Part shown: positions 14,140 through 26,231 of the stretch, one piece after another
Layout of the letters: each line of letters begins with the position of its first letter
How positions within the stretch are numbered: position 1 is the stretch's first letter
NCBI GenBank assembly: GCA_009760855.2
Contig: WPIO01000019.1
Span: forward strand, 769,501 to 833,500
Origin: Cristatella mucedo
Lineage: Eukaryota; Bryozoa; Phylactolaemata; Cristatellidae
DNA length: 64,000 nt
Reading direction: 5' to 3'
The notes under the pieces: model-generated
The model's input: only the letters and a program-made list of their open reading frames with translations
What the model was told of the DNA's origin: nothing
Database searches by the model: none
Position numbers and translations under genes: made by a program

Positions 14140-14600
14140 AATTAAATGCGTGTGTATATAAGGCGGGCCCAGTGTAAGTTTGAAACTCACATTAGTGATT
14201 GTGCTTCGATGCGCCTTGCACGAAGAACGCCTTGCACGAAGAACGCCCGCACAGAACCGACACCACCAATTTATTCTACTACAGAGCAGAGGGAGCACGA
14301 CTTCACTCGCCCCTCTCTCCAGCTTGAGTCCCCTCTTCTCGCCCACGGCTCTGTTGTTGCCGACCCAGATGGTAAAGCCACCATCTGTTCAGGGCTACCG
14401 GCCTGTCCAAGCCACACCACAGGCAGACCACACCGGCCTGTCCAAGCCACACCACAGGCGGACAGCAGCTTTGCACCACCGTGTTGCTCCTAACGGCTGT
14501 TTAGGAGAGGAGCAGTACCGGCCTGCATATACTCAGACCACAGTGATCATCAAATACGTAGAATGGGTAAGTGCAGATTAAACGTCAGAGGAACATCAGA
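14140..14600 (+). promoter_or_regulatory. TATA-containing GC-rich block with tandem repeats
   Basis: A TATATAAGG element at 14155-14163 precedes about 400 GC-rich bases in which two overlapping plus frames stay open (14146-14493 and 14180-14581). Two short tandem duplications are visible: a 16-base unit at 14212-14243 and a 35-base unit at 14397-14465. Neither frame resembles a known protein, and open frames in both registers suggest composition rather than coding. A promoter with first exon, or a solo LTR of a retroelement, would both fit. Confidence 0.35.
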
Positions 14601-15819
14601 ACCATACAAGATGGCAACAGCTCATCCGATATGTTCAACCAAATAATCGGTTGGTAGTGTCATCACACCACGGGTGTGGGCGGGCGGGCCAAAACAAAGT
14701 CTTTTAGCTGGAAGGTTGGGATGCGAGAGTATCAGAAGAGCCGACGAAATATTTTCGACGTCACTCGAAATGGTTAGAGTAGGTGTGAAGGTGGATAATA
14801 TTTTGTCTTGAATTGCCTCCTGTCAAAACCTGGCTGGCGAAAATTGTGAGTCCATTCAATTAAACGTTATTGTTGGCCTGTATTGACAGAATGGCCCGAA
14901 ATTTGCTCAACCAAGAAGCCAGCTCGTACGACCAAACACTGTAATTAGGTCCTCATGCAGATAGGTCCTATAAAACGTAGTAATGACATACCAAGCCGCC
15001 TTAAAAATTATTTATGTGAAGTACCTCAATTTCACACATCGACCACTGAGCTTGAACTTGAGAATATTTTGAAGACGAAATTAAGATTGATGCCAGTCGT
15101 TTTCTACAGGGCTCTTTACGGAGCTGTGGATTGGCTGGATCTACAAACTTTATTTTTTTTGAGTTTGACATATTCAACGTTAATGCGACGCAGTCCTCGT
15201 GAGACGCAGGATAAGGCGTTACAAAATGTCATAAGCCTTTTTGGCACTAAGCTATTTCATTCCTAACAACATGGCAGCCTTCGACTCCCATGAATGCACG
15301 CACTAATAGCAGCAAGAAGAATTTTAGGAAATCGCAGCAGCTCAAGAGTTCCGGTTTCTAGAAATTCCCAGCTAGCATGCTTAAGCTCTGAACGGACACG
15401 AACGGCAATGAAGTAACAGTGTCTTTGACCAGTTCCAGCAAACTTGATAATACGAAACCTATTTCTTCGACATGGTTATGGAAGACTTTCTCTAGTTTCG
15501 CTCAGGTTAGGAAGTTGGGAGCAACAGTTATAGCAGAGAATTTAATGGCGCAGCTTGAGAATATTTAACTTTGAAGCTTCAGGATATATGGGCTAAGATA
15601 TGGCGTTTAGCTCACTGGAACTTATTTGAGGTCCAGAATAAGTGTCTATAATTAACTAATTCAAACATAGTTTTGATTTTAGTCAACTTTCTATTGCTTT
15701 ACTGATTTCAAGAACTGAGGATTTCTGAAAGAAAACTAAAAGAGTGATTTTTCTAACTTCAGAGTAGCCACACAAATCTCGTTGCTGAAGAACCAACAAC
15801 AGTCTCCACACAAACATTC
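14601..15819. other. No recognisable gene
   Basis: The ORF 14955-15266 (103 codons) is unrecognised. I see no repeat match. Confidence 0.45.
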
Positions 15820-16021
15820 ACACGCACGCGCACACACACACAAACACGCGTACACACACACACACGCACATACACACACGCACATACACACACGCACATA
15901 CACACACGCACATACACACACGCACATACACACACGCACATACACACACGCACACGCACACACACGCATATATACACACACACACAAACATATACACACA
16001 TATATATATATATATATATAT
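15820..16021. repeat. Compound (CA)n / 14-base unit / (TA)n array
   Basis: A (CA)-rich array contains about six copies of the 14-base unit ACACACACGCACAT between 15855 and 15951. It then passes into CA and finally (TA)n at about 16000-16021. The Cys-Val and His-Thr ORFs here are repeat products. Confidence 0.97.
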
Positions 16022-18619
16022 ACCCAGAGAGCATGGAAATTATCATCTTAAAATTGAAATCTGGAAAGTAAATCATAACTAAATTCTAATTGCTTCCTCG
16101 CTTTGTTATAGTTTAATGCAGCTTTATTTGCTCGCCCCCAGGGCCTTTTTTGGTCTTCCTAAGCAAGACAGACTATTCTTTGGCTGCTATCTTGTCTTTG
16201 AAGGTTGCGAGGAGAAAAGCTGGTTTCTTGATTCTTCCAAGCGCCTTAAAAGTATCCACTAGCTCTTCGACCAAAACACCATCTCCCAACGGACTAACGG
16301 TTTTATAGTTGGGCACAAAGAATGTGAGACATCTTGCAAGCTTGAACTTTTGAGCCAGGATACTCAACTGAAGGAATCTATGGTGAATGGAACTTCATAG
16401 AAATTTAATTTTCTTAATTCTTAAGAGATACTATATTTGAAATTCATTAAATCTCTTTCTGTGAATAAATAGAGGAGGTACCATTCCATGCAGTTTGACA
16501 AAATTGGTGGAGACACACTAGAGAATGATTAGCAGTAACTTCGGGCATTAGCGTGCAGCATGCGAAGCTATGCGAAACGATTTTACGTAAGAGCTAGGCG
16601 ATTGAGCAGTCAAATATGAGTTGTTCATCGTTGTGTCGTGAATATCAAAATTATTGAGACCAAGCATCCCGGGTATTTTGGCACATTTAGGGTTATTCAA
16701 ATTCATCACAAGGAAGAGGCTACAAATCAGAGATCCAACTTAAAGTAAAATCGTATGAAACAGACGGAGACACTCGGTTAACACTCTAGAGAAACTACTA
16801 TACGGAGATGTATGGCCACGGAGTGGGATTAACTCCCAAAAAGAAGCTGAGTTTAAAGACAAAATCTACAGTGACATTTCGCGATCATTTCGAAGTACTA
16901 GATGACATAATGTTAGTAAAAATAGTATTGTTATAAAATAATTATATATTGCTCGAAGAAAACTTATTTTCTTTCGAGGCATTTTAAATTTGCTTGATAA
17001 GTAATAGTGTAAGTGCTAGTGACAACGCACAGTGGCGGGAACTATAGGCACGCAAAGGAAATTCCTAGCGTAAGAGGCAAAGTCTGTACGGAGCAGATAA
17101 GGTTCTGCTTCTTTTTGAATGCCGTCAAGTCGGAGATTTTGAGACGTGTGCTAGAAGTCAGTCCGCAGATTTGAAAGCGAACGAACAGAAAGAATGCTCT
17201 GCAAAGGATTTGAGACTGGCTGGTACACAGCAGGACGACTGTAGAAAGTTGAGCAGGAGACGGTACGAATATAAGTCAGAGAAGGAACTGATTTCTTATA
17301 TGCAGACAGAAATAAGTAAATAGAGGAACCTAATAGCTAGTCACTGAGACTTAAAGTTGATACTCTACTTGGTAGGTAGCCATTGCCGAAAGATGAGAAA
17401 TTATATATGATATGATGGTTACGATGCTAATGACAAGCGAACTTTGATGTACATCTTTTTCGACTGTATCCACCCGCAGGATTACCAGTGAAAATTGAGT
17501 GGCAGGAGTGCGTACAGGATTCAAACCACCAACCGATCAAAGTGGCTGTGGTTTCAGTGGCGTAGCAAAGGGAGAGGCCGGGGCAGAGGTCAATAGAGCG
17601 CTAAAGTCAATAGAGCGCCTAAAGCAAAGCGGATTGTGCATGTTTCTTGTTTAATTAGTCATGCGAGAATGCTAATCTTGATCGAGCAAGCTAAGCTTGC
17701 CTTTGTGTGCCAGCCTGTCGCACACGCCAGATAGAACAGTGTCTACCGCTCACTTGGACCGTTCGTAGCCAAAAAATAGTAAGCTTGAGAAAGTGATGAA
17801 CGGAAGTGCGGTTTTGATTTTGTTCCACTTAGAGAGACATTGTGCGCATTGAGGCTCCTGGCGCCAGCGTGTAGACAACGTCCGCACTCATAATCTTCCC
17901 AAGCCTTAATTAGAAGCTCCGTTAAGGCTCAATCTCTTCCTCCGGAGACGGATTCCATGCGGCTGGCTCTGAAGGTTAACGTTACACCAGACCAGCTTCC
18001 GCGAACTGCATTCTCACTACGGCTACTGTGAACTTGCGCAGATTTTATGCCACGCCACTCTATTTTGAAAAGGCGCGAGAGGAGAAAGTGCCCAGGGCAA
18101 CAAAAAACAAAAACTTGAGGAGAAGAACGAAGCAAAAAAGCCCAACAAAGTACTAAAACGTTAACTAAACACGGCAAAGCCGATTAACATTAAATACAAG
18201 GAAAACGACAAGAAAATGTTTACAATCACAGAGTGAATAAGGAAGAACAGTTTGAGGTGGGTGAAAGCAAGCGGGAAGCAAAACAATATAAGAGCGGGAA
18301 GAGGGGGTTGATAGTGTAGGCAGAAAGCCCGAAGAAACGGGAGAAACCAAAATTCTTCGAGTTCAAAGCTTCATAAATAAATCTCTCTGTGAAAACGAAG
18401 AACATGGGAACCATGTGGGTGCAAGCACTACCACAAGAAAAGAAGATACGAAATCTACTGTCATTTTCCAAGTTTTGACCATTAATGATATTGGCTACCT
18501 AAAATTTGACCAGACCTTCCTATTACACGTCATTCTGTAGCAACTTCTAACTGAACTAGTAACAGTGAGACAAAAGAATATTTTAGAAAACTGGTCCATT
18601 TGCTGTCAAATATGGTCGA
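16022..18619. other. No recognisable gene
   Basis: A 64-codon minus ORF at 16173-16367 is unrecognised. A box-B-like stretch on the minus strand near 17515-17535 ('caggattcaaaccacc') suggests another tRNA-derived SINE remnant, but its ends cannot be set. Confidence 0.45.
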
Positions 18620-19705
18620 GCCATGACCACAGCATGGTTCAAGATTCAACTGGCCAATAGGCTTGAAGTTAGCACGACCTATCTGGCATGCTATTCCTCA
18701 AAACAATTGCCATCTTGCTTCCGTTGTTTTCACTTGCCTATGTCCGCCCAAAAGTTCCCATCGTTAATTGAATTGGAAAATGTATATAGCCATTTGATAA
18801 AATCTGAAAAACTATATGCTGATGAAAAAAGCCCTTATAAATGTGAAGCTTTAATCACACGGAAAGAAAAAAAGATTTGACTTCTCGGAGGAAACGTAAT
18901 TGACACTGTGGTTGAGGCACAGATCCCATCGGAAACAACAATGGAATGAAGTCTTAAAGAAAGTTCTTTGGGGCCTCAAGTTCTCGGTTTCTCAAAACCT
19001 GGCGTTGCATGATCGCCAAGAAAGTCTTGGCCTGCCTGGAGAACAAAAATATTGGAAACCTATTGTGACCTCTATATCTTCTAGCTCAGTGCAATCCTGT
19101 TCTGCAGTCACACCTGTTCAACTATAGATAGAATCGAAAGTCAGCTTTTTTCTGTCTCCAAAAACTGAAAATAGTTTTAAAGGAAAAGCTACTCTGTCAC
19201 ATATGGTGAAACAATTACGATGAAATTCTGCTTGACTCATCTCCTGAGTTAGCACATTGCCGGAAGATGTCGGAAGTCCTAAGATATTTTAATGTCGACT
19301 TTCCAACTAGTCATCGTCAAGAGTCTTTTCCGAACTGGCTTAAAATCCACGCTAAAATGCTGCTGCAATTGACAGTCTCATCTTGGGCAAACTCGAATAT
19401 GAAAAAATGTCCGTGAAAGATTGCAAGGCGCTATGATACGACAACGCAAAAGTCATGTCAATGCACTTTTCACGCGTCCAAAATAAAATCCTGTCCTTTA
19501 ATGAGAAGGCATGTATTATATCCAGTGACGAACACTACTTAAACCAATCTGGCTGGAAGTCACTCTGAAAGGTATGAATCTGTTGTCTATAACTTTAAAG
19601 ACAAATAACGAGGACTTACTTATTATTTTTAAGATCACCTCTGAGGTATGGAATAGCTTGAGAAAGACTAAAGTATCACAGCCAAACGTGACCTTAAATA
19701 AAATA
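18620..19705 (+). pseudogene. hAT-superfamily (DUF4371/ZMYM-like) transposase, broken
   Basis: Plus-strand fragments in several frames line up, in order, with the hAT transposase class that carries a TTF-type zinc finger and a DUF4371 domain. A possible zinc-finger end lies in the frame 18623-18880. Then come GGNVIDTVVEAQIPSE (about 18890-18937) and, one frame over, WNEVLKKVLWGLKF followed by SVSQNLALHDRQESL. The block EILLDSSPELAHCRKMSEVL (about 19221-19280) holds the first catalytic Asp of the family. The blocks DNAKVMSMHFSRVQNKI and SSDEHYLNQSG lie at about 19439-19553, and a FKITSEVWNSL block near 19630. Stops and frameshifts separate nearly every block, and the C-terminal dimerisation part is missing. 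It is dead in this copy. Terminal inverted repeats were not found. Confidence 0.8.
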
Positions 19706-19715
19706 AAAATTAGCT

Positions 19716-19830
19716 GATTTAACAGCCTATTCTTTATAACGACAGAAGAGCCTTTGCGGCTATCACCACCTCCTGCAGCGGCGATATTAAATCACTACTG
19801 CAGGATTTGAAATCACAACTTCATTCTTTG
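19716..19830 (-). mobile_element. SINE family S2 copy, truncated
   Basis: This shares a gapped but clear match with 54945-55065: 'gctgattta', 'agagcc', 'ggctacc/atcaccacc', 'agcggc' and the box-B-like 'caggatttgaaa' all occur in the same order. On the minus strand the box B lies at the 5' side, as in a tRNA-headed SINE. The part upstream of box B is missing where the element meets the L2 fragment that follows. Confidence 0.6.
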
Positions 19831-20302
19831 GCTTCAGCTTGTCTCTCAGATCTACTCCCCCACCAGGCCAAGCAGCGTACCGCCTGCTTTTCTGAATCCA
19901 ACAGTTTACCAATACCTCATACAAACCTCAAATCCTTTGGTGACCTTGCATTTAGTTCGTATGCTCATAAAGCCTAGAACACCCTCCCAACATGCATCAG
20001 AACATCCCCTGATTTGACGACGTTTAAAAAGAACTTGAAAACACACCTATTTAGGACAGCATTGAGTGGGTCTCTGTGATTCGTCCACGATGTGCTTATG
20101 CGTGCTGACACTGTGCATGGTGCCACCTACCAAATTTTCAGGCTGACCATGTGCATGTTACCCCTAACCATGTTATTCATGTTTATCAAGCATGGTAATA
20201 CTCACCATTCAATCGCGCTTCCCTGGCAGCAATTTTAAAACGCCTAGAAAGAGATTGAGTTGTCTGAGGGCGCTTTATGAAGTGCATTATTATTATTATT
20301 AT
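19831..20302 (+). mobile_element. L2-type LINE, 3' end with (ATT)n tail
   Basis: This fragment carries the same 3' end of the LINE ORF ('cttcagcttgtctctcagat' onward), the shared 3' untranslated blocks, the hairpin at about 20240-20275 and ATT repeats to 20302. The coding part holds stops ('aaagcctagaac'). Confidence 0.9.
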
Positions 20303-21388
20303 TCTCTCGCTACTGAGATTGTGAAAACGACTACCTCACCTAGTGTGCCATCACGGCTCACCTTTGCAACAAGGTTTAGGGCAAGAGTTTGGCCTGTGTA
20401 AGCTATCAATGATGGACTGGGCAGCATTGTAAGTCTTTTTGAGCAACTGTCTAAAGACACCGTTGGAACACTTAAAACAAGAAGTTAAACTGACAGTCTC
20501 CTACATTGTATTTTGAGCTTTAACTTTTTGGCTATGTTGCCATTTTTGTACAGCATCTTAAAAGATTGGCCACGTTCAGAAAAGACTGCATGGTCCTAAG
20601 ATGAACTTAAAAAACGCCTCTTACAACATCTCCCCTCTTTATATTACGTAGTCAGTATTTCGAGAAAATTTGTGCCAAGACGCACTATCAGATGCCACAA
20701 GGAGACGCGGATTGTGGGTACCTGCATTTGAACGAAGAATCCACTGAAGGACACCAATGCCAGGAGAACTCTCTAAAGATTATGGTCTCAAGGCGAATGA
20801 GATTTAGAGACAAAGCAAAGAACAGCATAGAACATAGCCAACAAGAAATTACAGCTCTTTACAGATCTCCATGTGAAATTTTGATTTTCCATTGAAATTT
20901 GAGCAGTTTTTGAAGACATTTTATATTACCAAACTTTCCGATGAATTTCTACATTTTGGAGGTTTACGTTATTCGACGTTGACGGAAAAGAGCTGTAAAA
21001 CCACATATGTTACTGAAAACTGTTTTTGCCACATGTCACATCTCGGTACAAGAGACCCAACCGGAGCTTCTGTCTTTGCATGGTCATAGATGGAGAAGCT
21101 GCCTTTCGTAATGTGAGAGCTTCCTTTGTATGTTCTTCTTACCAGAGCTGTATCAGTTGCCAATGGTCGACGTTTCTTTAGCAAGCCAAAGATAATCCTT
21201 CTTATCAAACAGCATCAATACAGCCAGATCAATTTTCTTATTCGGCCTTGTTCAGCATTGAGAATGAAACACATGAAAATATCAACTTTCAAGCTGTAAT
21301 AGACCATATGGTCACGTTCAAAACCAGAAAAACTTACCTCAGTTAAAGCAGTGATTGCTAACTTGTAACTTAATTAATTTAATAACAA
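20303..21388. other. No recognisable gene; downstream of the receptor gene
   Basis: Overlapping ORFs on both strands at 20892-21089 (plus) and 20969-21208 (minus) are unrecognised. This is 3' flank of the minus-strand receptor gene. Confidence 0.45.
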
Positions 21389-21394
21389 TTTATT
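21389..21394 (-). terminator. Candidate polyadenylation signal of the receptor gene
   Basis: AATAAA reads on the minus strand about 230 bases past the receptor stop codon at 21624-21626. It is the first canonical signal I see downstream and would give a short 3' untranslated region. Confidence 0.5.
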
Positions 21395-21623
21395 GATATA
21401 AAATGCAGTTGGCGTATGTTATTAGTTATGTTTCTGTGTTCTTTGGCTGAGCTAATTTGCAGGAATATTTGACGTGAGAATGGGGGCCATTTATAGCATT
21501 GTCCCCGGGCACCGAAAGGTTTCACAACGAAACTGCGTGGTATTCTTGTCGAAGAGCTGGCCTGCAGACTTGTCGGATATGAAACACGTAGGAAGAAGTT
21601 TCAGACACTCACTCGCACATAGA

Positions 21624-21983
21624 TTATGATGCTATTTTAGGGAGGACGACTAGGGAGCCAATACACTGACATGTGATTGCCACGGAGAAGAGTAAGAACA
21701 TGGTCACGTCAAACACTTTGCTGATGACGCCCCACTTCTCCTGCTGCTTGTGGACATGGTCTTCGGCTTTTAGGAATTCTTCAACTTTCTTCACTGACGA
21801 TACTATTCTCCAAAGTCCTCCCTTGTCGGCTGCGATCTCGTCTATCGAGGTGTCTGCTGACGAGCTGGCGCTCTTAACATGGAGCAGTACGTGATTTGAC
21901 GTGGATTTTTCTCGTTCAACCAACGACGAAATATTGACACTACGTGTTATACCATAAAATACGCCCAGTTTTTGTAGCACGAA
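21624..21983 (-). CDS. Receptor last exon: cytoplasmic loop, MA helix, M4 and stop
   Basis: It starts after TTTTTTTCAG with FVLQKLG, the usual '.lf.L..L' that follows the P.W.rk motif. It encodes a cytoplasmic stretch and the amphipathic [20 protein letters not shown] helix. [16 protein letters not shown] and the rest of M4 follow, ending in VVLPKIAS and TAA at 21624-21626. The exon gives 119 residues. The M3-M4 loop is short for the family. Confidence 0.93.
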   Translation of the reverse strand, partial: FVLQKLGVFYGITRSVNISSLVEREKSTSNHVLLHVKSASSSADTSIDEIAADKGGLWRIVSSVKKVEEFLKAEDHVHKQQEKWGVISKVFDVTMFLLFSVAITCQCIGSLVVLPKIAS

Positions 21984-24900
21984 CTGAAAAAAACAGCAAT
22001 TGTCGTGGCAGCATAATTGATCTTGGCAGCAGTTGCTGCACACATGAGATAAATTGGGATGAAGGTATGTGGGAAACAGCACTAGGGCTCTTCGTATCAA
22101 ATTCAAGATACTGTCATGCATGTAAGTGTTCTTTCCAAGATGGACAAACCTTTTCCAGCCATGGAGGCAAAGACTGTTCTTCTTTCTCGGAGACTCTTAG
22201 CACAAATATTGTGACCAAGATGGCTATGACGTTAAAGAACATCGAGGTAAGAATGAAGTCAGCTGAAACATCGAAATGAGCCTTTTAAAGTCATTTAACG
22301 TAGCACGCAGCTTCAAACGGTCATGCATTAGGGCTAAACGGCAAGATGCACGGGTGCAGTAGTGTATGATTGATCATCAATGTGCACGCAGCAGTGTGTC
22401 CGTCCGGTTTTCTGTGGGTTGCAGCGGTCACTGACTCTAATTTGGCGGTGCACCGGGCCGCATGCATTGCTTATTTCGATCTGCAGCATGTTAAAATCTT
22501 TGATTGTTTTGTAGTTTAGATTATGATTCGCAAAAGGGCTTCAGCTTGGGCACTGAGCAGTGAGGTGAGACAGATCTGAAATGTGAGAAACTTGTTAATT
22601 CTAGCAATGCAATGCTTTGCCAGATACTGAAAAGGTCTATACGTTGGGACTTGGTTAACTTCACCAAATTAAAGTAGCAGTAGCAAGTGGTTACAAATTA
22701 ATAATTATTGCTGCTTGGAAAGAACCAATTATTTCACGGTTTGAAGAACATATGTTTATAGCTACCTTGCAGTAAGGTTTGTAAACTTGGTTAAGAAATA
22801 ATGCATCCACATTGCTGCGACCCAGAAATAATAATATTAGTAATTATAATTATAATAATGGTCAATATGTATAGTACGTTGGGAGACCAAATGTCTATCC
22901 TGGCACTTAAGAATTTGCTGCTTGATTATAGAATTACCATGGTTACTTTAAGCAGTTAATCTGAGCGTACTCTTGCAAAGTGACTTTTCATTAGATGAGC
23001 CCTTCGGGTTCATAGTAAAACCGGCATACGTTTTTGTAGGTAACATTACAGAAATTTAGGCTGGCTTAGATAAGAATACCACAAACAAGCTGGCCGGATA
23101 TTGGTTACATCCCGGATAGACATATGCAGTGAAATAGCGGCCGGTCTTTTAGCTCGAAAAATGGGTGGCATGCAATAAGGGCAAAATATCACAGCAAGGA
23201 CTAATTATCATAGAAGTCGTAAAAACCGCATCAAGTGGATACTCACCAATCTGTTTCTGCTTATTCTCATTAAGCAGTGGTTTACCAACTTTAAAATTCT
23301 TTCATTCACCTTTGCATTCTTGCTTTCCCATTCTCGGTTTACTGTCAGAATTGGCTCCACTTCGGGGTTTTGTTTTTACTAGGTGGTCTCCTAAAGCTGG
23401 TTGATTAGTGCAACCCTAATCTACTTTCAAATCTAGGTGTCATATTCCAAAGCAACCTCTCGTTAGACGACCATATCAGCTCCACAGTCAAATCCGCCTA
23501 TTTTCAGCTTCATAACATTGCTCAAATTCGGGCTTGTTTAGATAAATATACCACATCTAAGTTTGTCCATGCATTCGTGGCATCACGTCTCGACTTCTGC
23601 AACTCACTGAGTACTAGCGTATCAGCATGTCTGATCAGGCGATTGCAGCTGGTGCAAAACTCGGCAGCTAGGCTTGTCTGTCGTAAGGTTCCCACTTGCC
23701 ACATTACTCCACTTCTCGCCAACCTGCACTGGCTACCAGTCAAGCAACGGATTGACTTCAAGGTTTTGTCGCTCACTTTTAGGTCCCTAAATTCTATGGC
23801 TCCAGCCTATCTTTCAGATATACTACCCCATCGGGCCAAGCACCGTACCACCCGCTTTTTGGAATCCAACAGTCTAGAAATACCTCATACAAACCTTAAA
23901 TCCTTTGGAGACCGTGCATTTAGTTCGTATGCTCCCACAGCCTGGAACTCCCTCCCGACCTGCATCAGAACATCCCGGACCTGACCACATTTAAAAGGAA
24001 CCTAAAAACACACCTATTTAGGATAGCATTTAGTGGGTCCCTGTGATTCGTCCTTGATGTGTTTATGCGTGCTGACACTGTGCATGCTGCCACTAACCAC
24101 ATTCGCATGCTGACCCTGCCCATGTAAACCCTAACCATATTATTCATTTTGTTTGTTTTTCAAGCATGATTTTAGTTACCATTCAATTGAATTTCACTTT
24201 GCAGCAAATGTGAAGCGCCTAGAGAGAGATTAAGTTTTCTGAGGGCGCTTTATCAAGTGAATTGTTATTATTATTATTACTATTTCTTTAAAAGCTCTTA
24301 GAAAGCGTGACTATAGTCACTTTGTGCCAAATATCGTAGCACTTTACTTATTTAAATTGGTCATCTATCAAATTAATTTTAATAAAAAAGCTGAAAATCT
24401 AAGTGATTCTCTCACCTTTTGCTTCGTTCAAGTCTATTGTATGCTCGCACTTTGTCAAACTCTGCATCCCGTGAACATTACAAGGGTTGTAAAATAAGAT
24501 AAAATGGAGGCTACAATATCACAATCCGTGATTTAAACCTCTTTTTATGCACTTTATGTGCGTTTTACATGAATCGTTGAATCAAATATCACATGAGACC
24601 TCTTGACCGACTTCCAGTGGTTTGCCTATGCCACCAATAATGCTCTAGCAGTGCTACCTATGATTGACCGCCTCTGCCATCGGTAATGTCCAATTCCGAT
24701 CTTAGCTTAACCTTCCTTTGGCCTTAGCCTGCAAAAATTCTGCTTATAAAAAATCTGCCTACTGGGGCAGAATGGAGGTAAACGCTTTAGTTTAAGGAAT
24801 TATTTATCGATATCCCTATACTGGCTCAAATGCAAGACCATATGAACCTAAATAACCTGTTCGCGATCGGAGTCTGCCGATTGCTGACAGTTTTTTTTTA

Positions 24901-25643
24901 TACTGTCACAAGCTTCGATTCTAGTACTAGAAACTTATGTACGATAACATTTCCGTAACCAGAACCTGCAGTCACCATTATTCAAAGACAACGTACACAC
25001 GGGCTTACAATTTGCCGCACCGAATACAGTGCAGTTTCATCTTGTAACGGAAAACAATTGCAATAACAGCACACTGCTTCAATTGCGAGGTAGCGTGGAG
25101 CTCTATCTTACGAGATTTGCTGAGAATAGTCATCGTTATGATACTGAGTTAAACTCTACTCGGACACTAACGAGTAGTCGAAGGCAAGAGAAAGCCCAAC
25201 ATTTGGAACTTACTCAGTATCGTGCTCGTCAGTGAGTTCACAGGAAGAGAGCCCGCCACCTGCAGCTGAAAGACTGAGAATGCCAGTAGCAGAGTTATTG
25301 CAAGACCAACCTGGAACATAGATTTAAAGTAGATAAGAACCAATAGCTACAAATGGTCAAGCGGTAAAGTGGTCAGTCATTCAGCAAAAGCAAAACAGAG
25401 GAACACAGATTTGAAAAGCGTTTGATGTTTTTTAAATGAAACTGGACTAAAATATATGATATCCAAATCAGAACATAACACCAATTATTGCTCTAAAATT
25501 TTTGTGCTTAACTGGAAGGGCTTGTACAGCTAACTTGAACGGAAATTTAATCTTTCAAATTCTGTATTAAACCTGGCCGAAGGTCGTTCGAGGTGCAACA
25601 CTGCCGCTCATCACAAGGACGGTGCAGCTATTAGTCTCTCACT

Positions 25644-25719
<76 letters not shown>

Positions 25720-26151
25720 ACCCGCTTGCCGGTGGTCTGGCTCTCAAGCCGGACCTGGTCATAGACAATGGCACTGATTTAGTAATTGTGGATGTGACAG
25801 TGCCGTTCGACAGGATTCTCTTATTGCGGCAGCCTGGAACAAACAGATAAATGTGCAGCCGTTGGCCGGTCTTTCCTGACCGCTGACTACCAGTCAGCTG
25901 TGGTGAGGCCCTTCGTGGTCGGGACTCTCTGCAGCTGATGGCCTAATAATGAAGCTTGCCTGGCCGACCTCGGCATCCCATGCTCGAAGAGGACGGCTTT
26001 TAGGTGGCACTGCCTCTTCGACGCCTTTACCAGCTCGGAAGCCGCATGGTCCCTGTTCCTTCACCGGTCGGTCCGGGTAGCACTCTCGACCCCGCCAGGA
26101 CAGGGCGCCGCCGGCTAATGCGTGCATACTAGTTATGAATCATTCGTCTCG

Positions 26152-26231
<80 letters not shown>

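Noticed and set aside
15736-16076. Cys-Val- and His-Thr-rich ORFs over the CA/TA array
   Set aside because: Pure repeat products with no flanking coding signal.
20958-21080. Plus-strand SCKTTYVTENCFCHMSHLGT resembles a GPS cleavage motif of adhesion or polycystin receptors
   Set aside because: Only a loose cysteine pattern. No Trp upstream, no membrane helix after the stop at 21087, and the minus strand is equally open.
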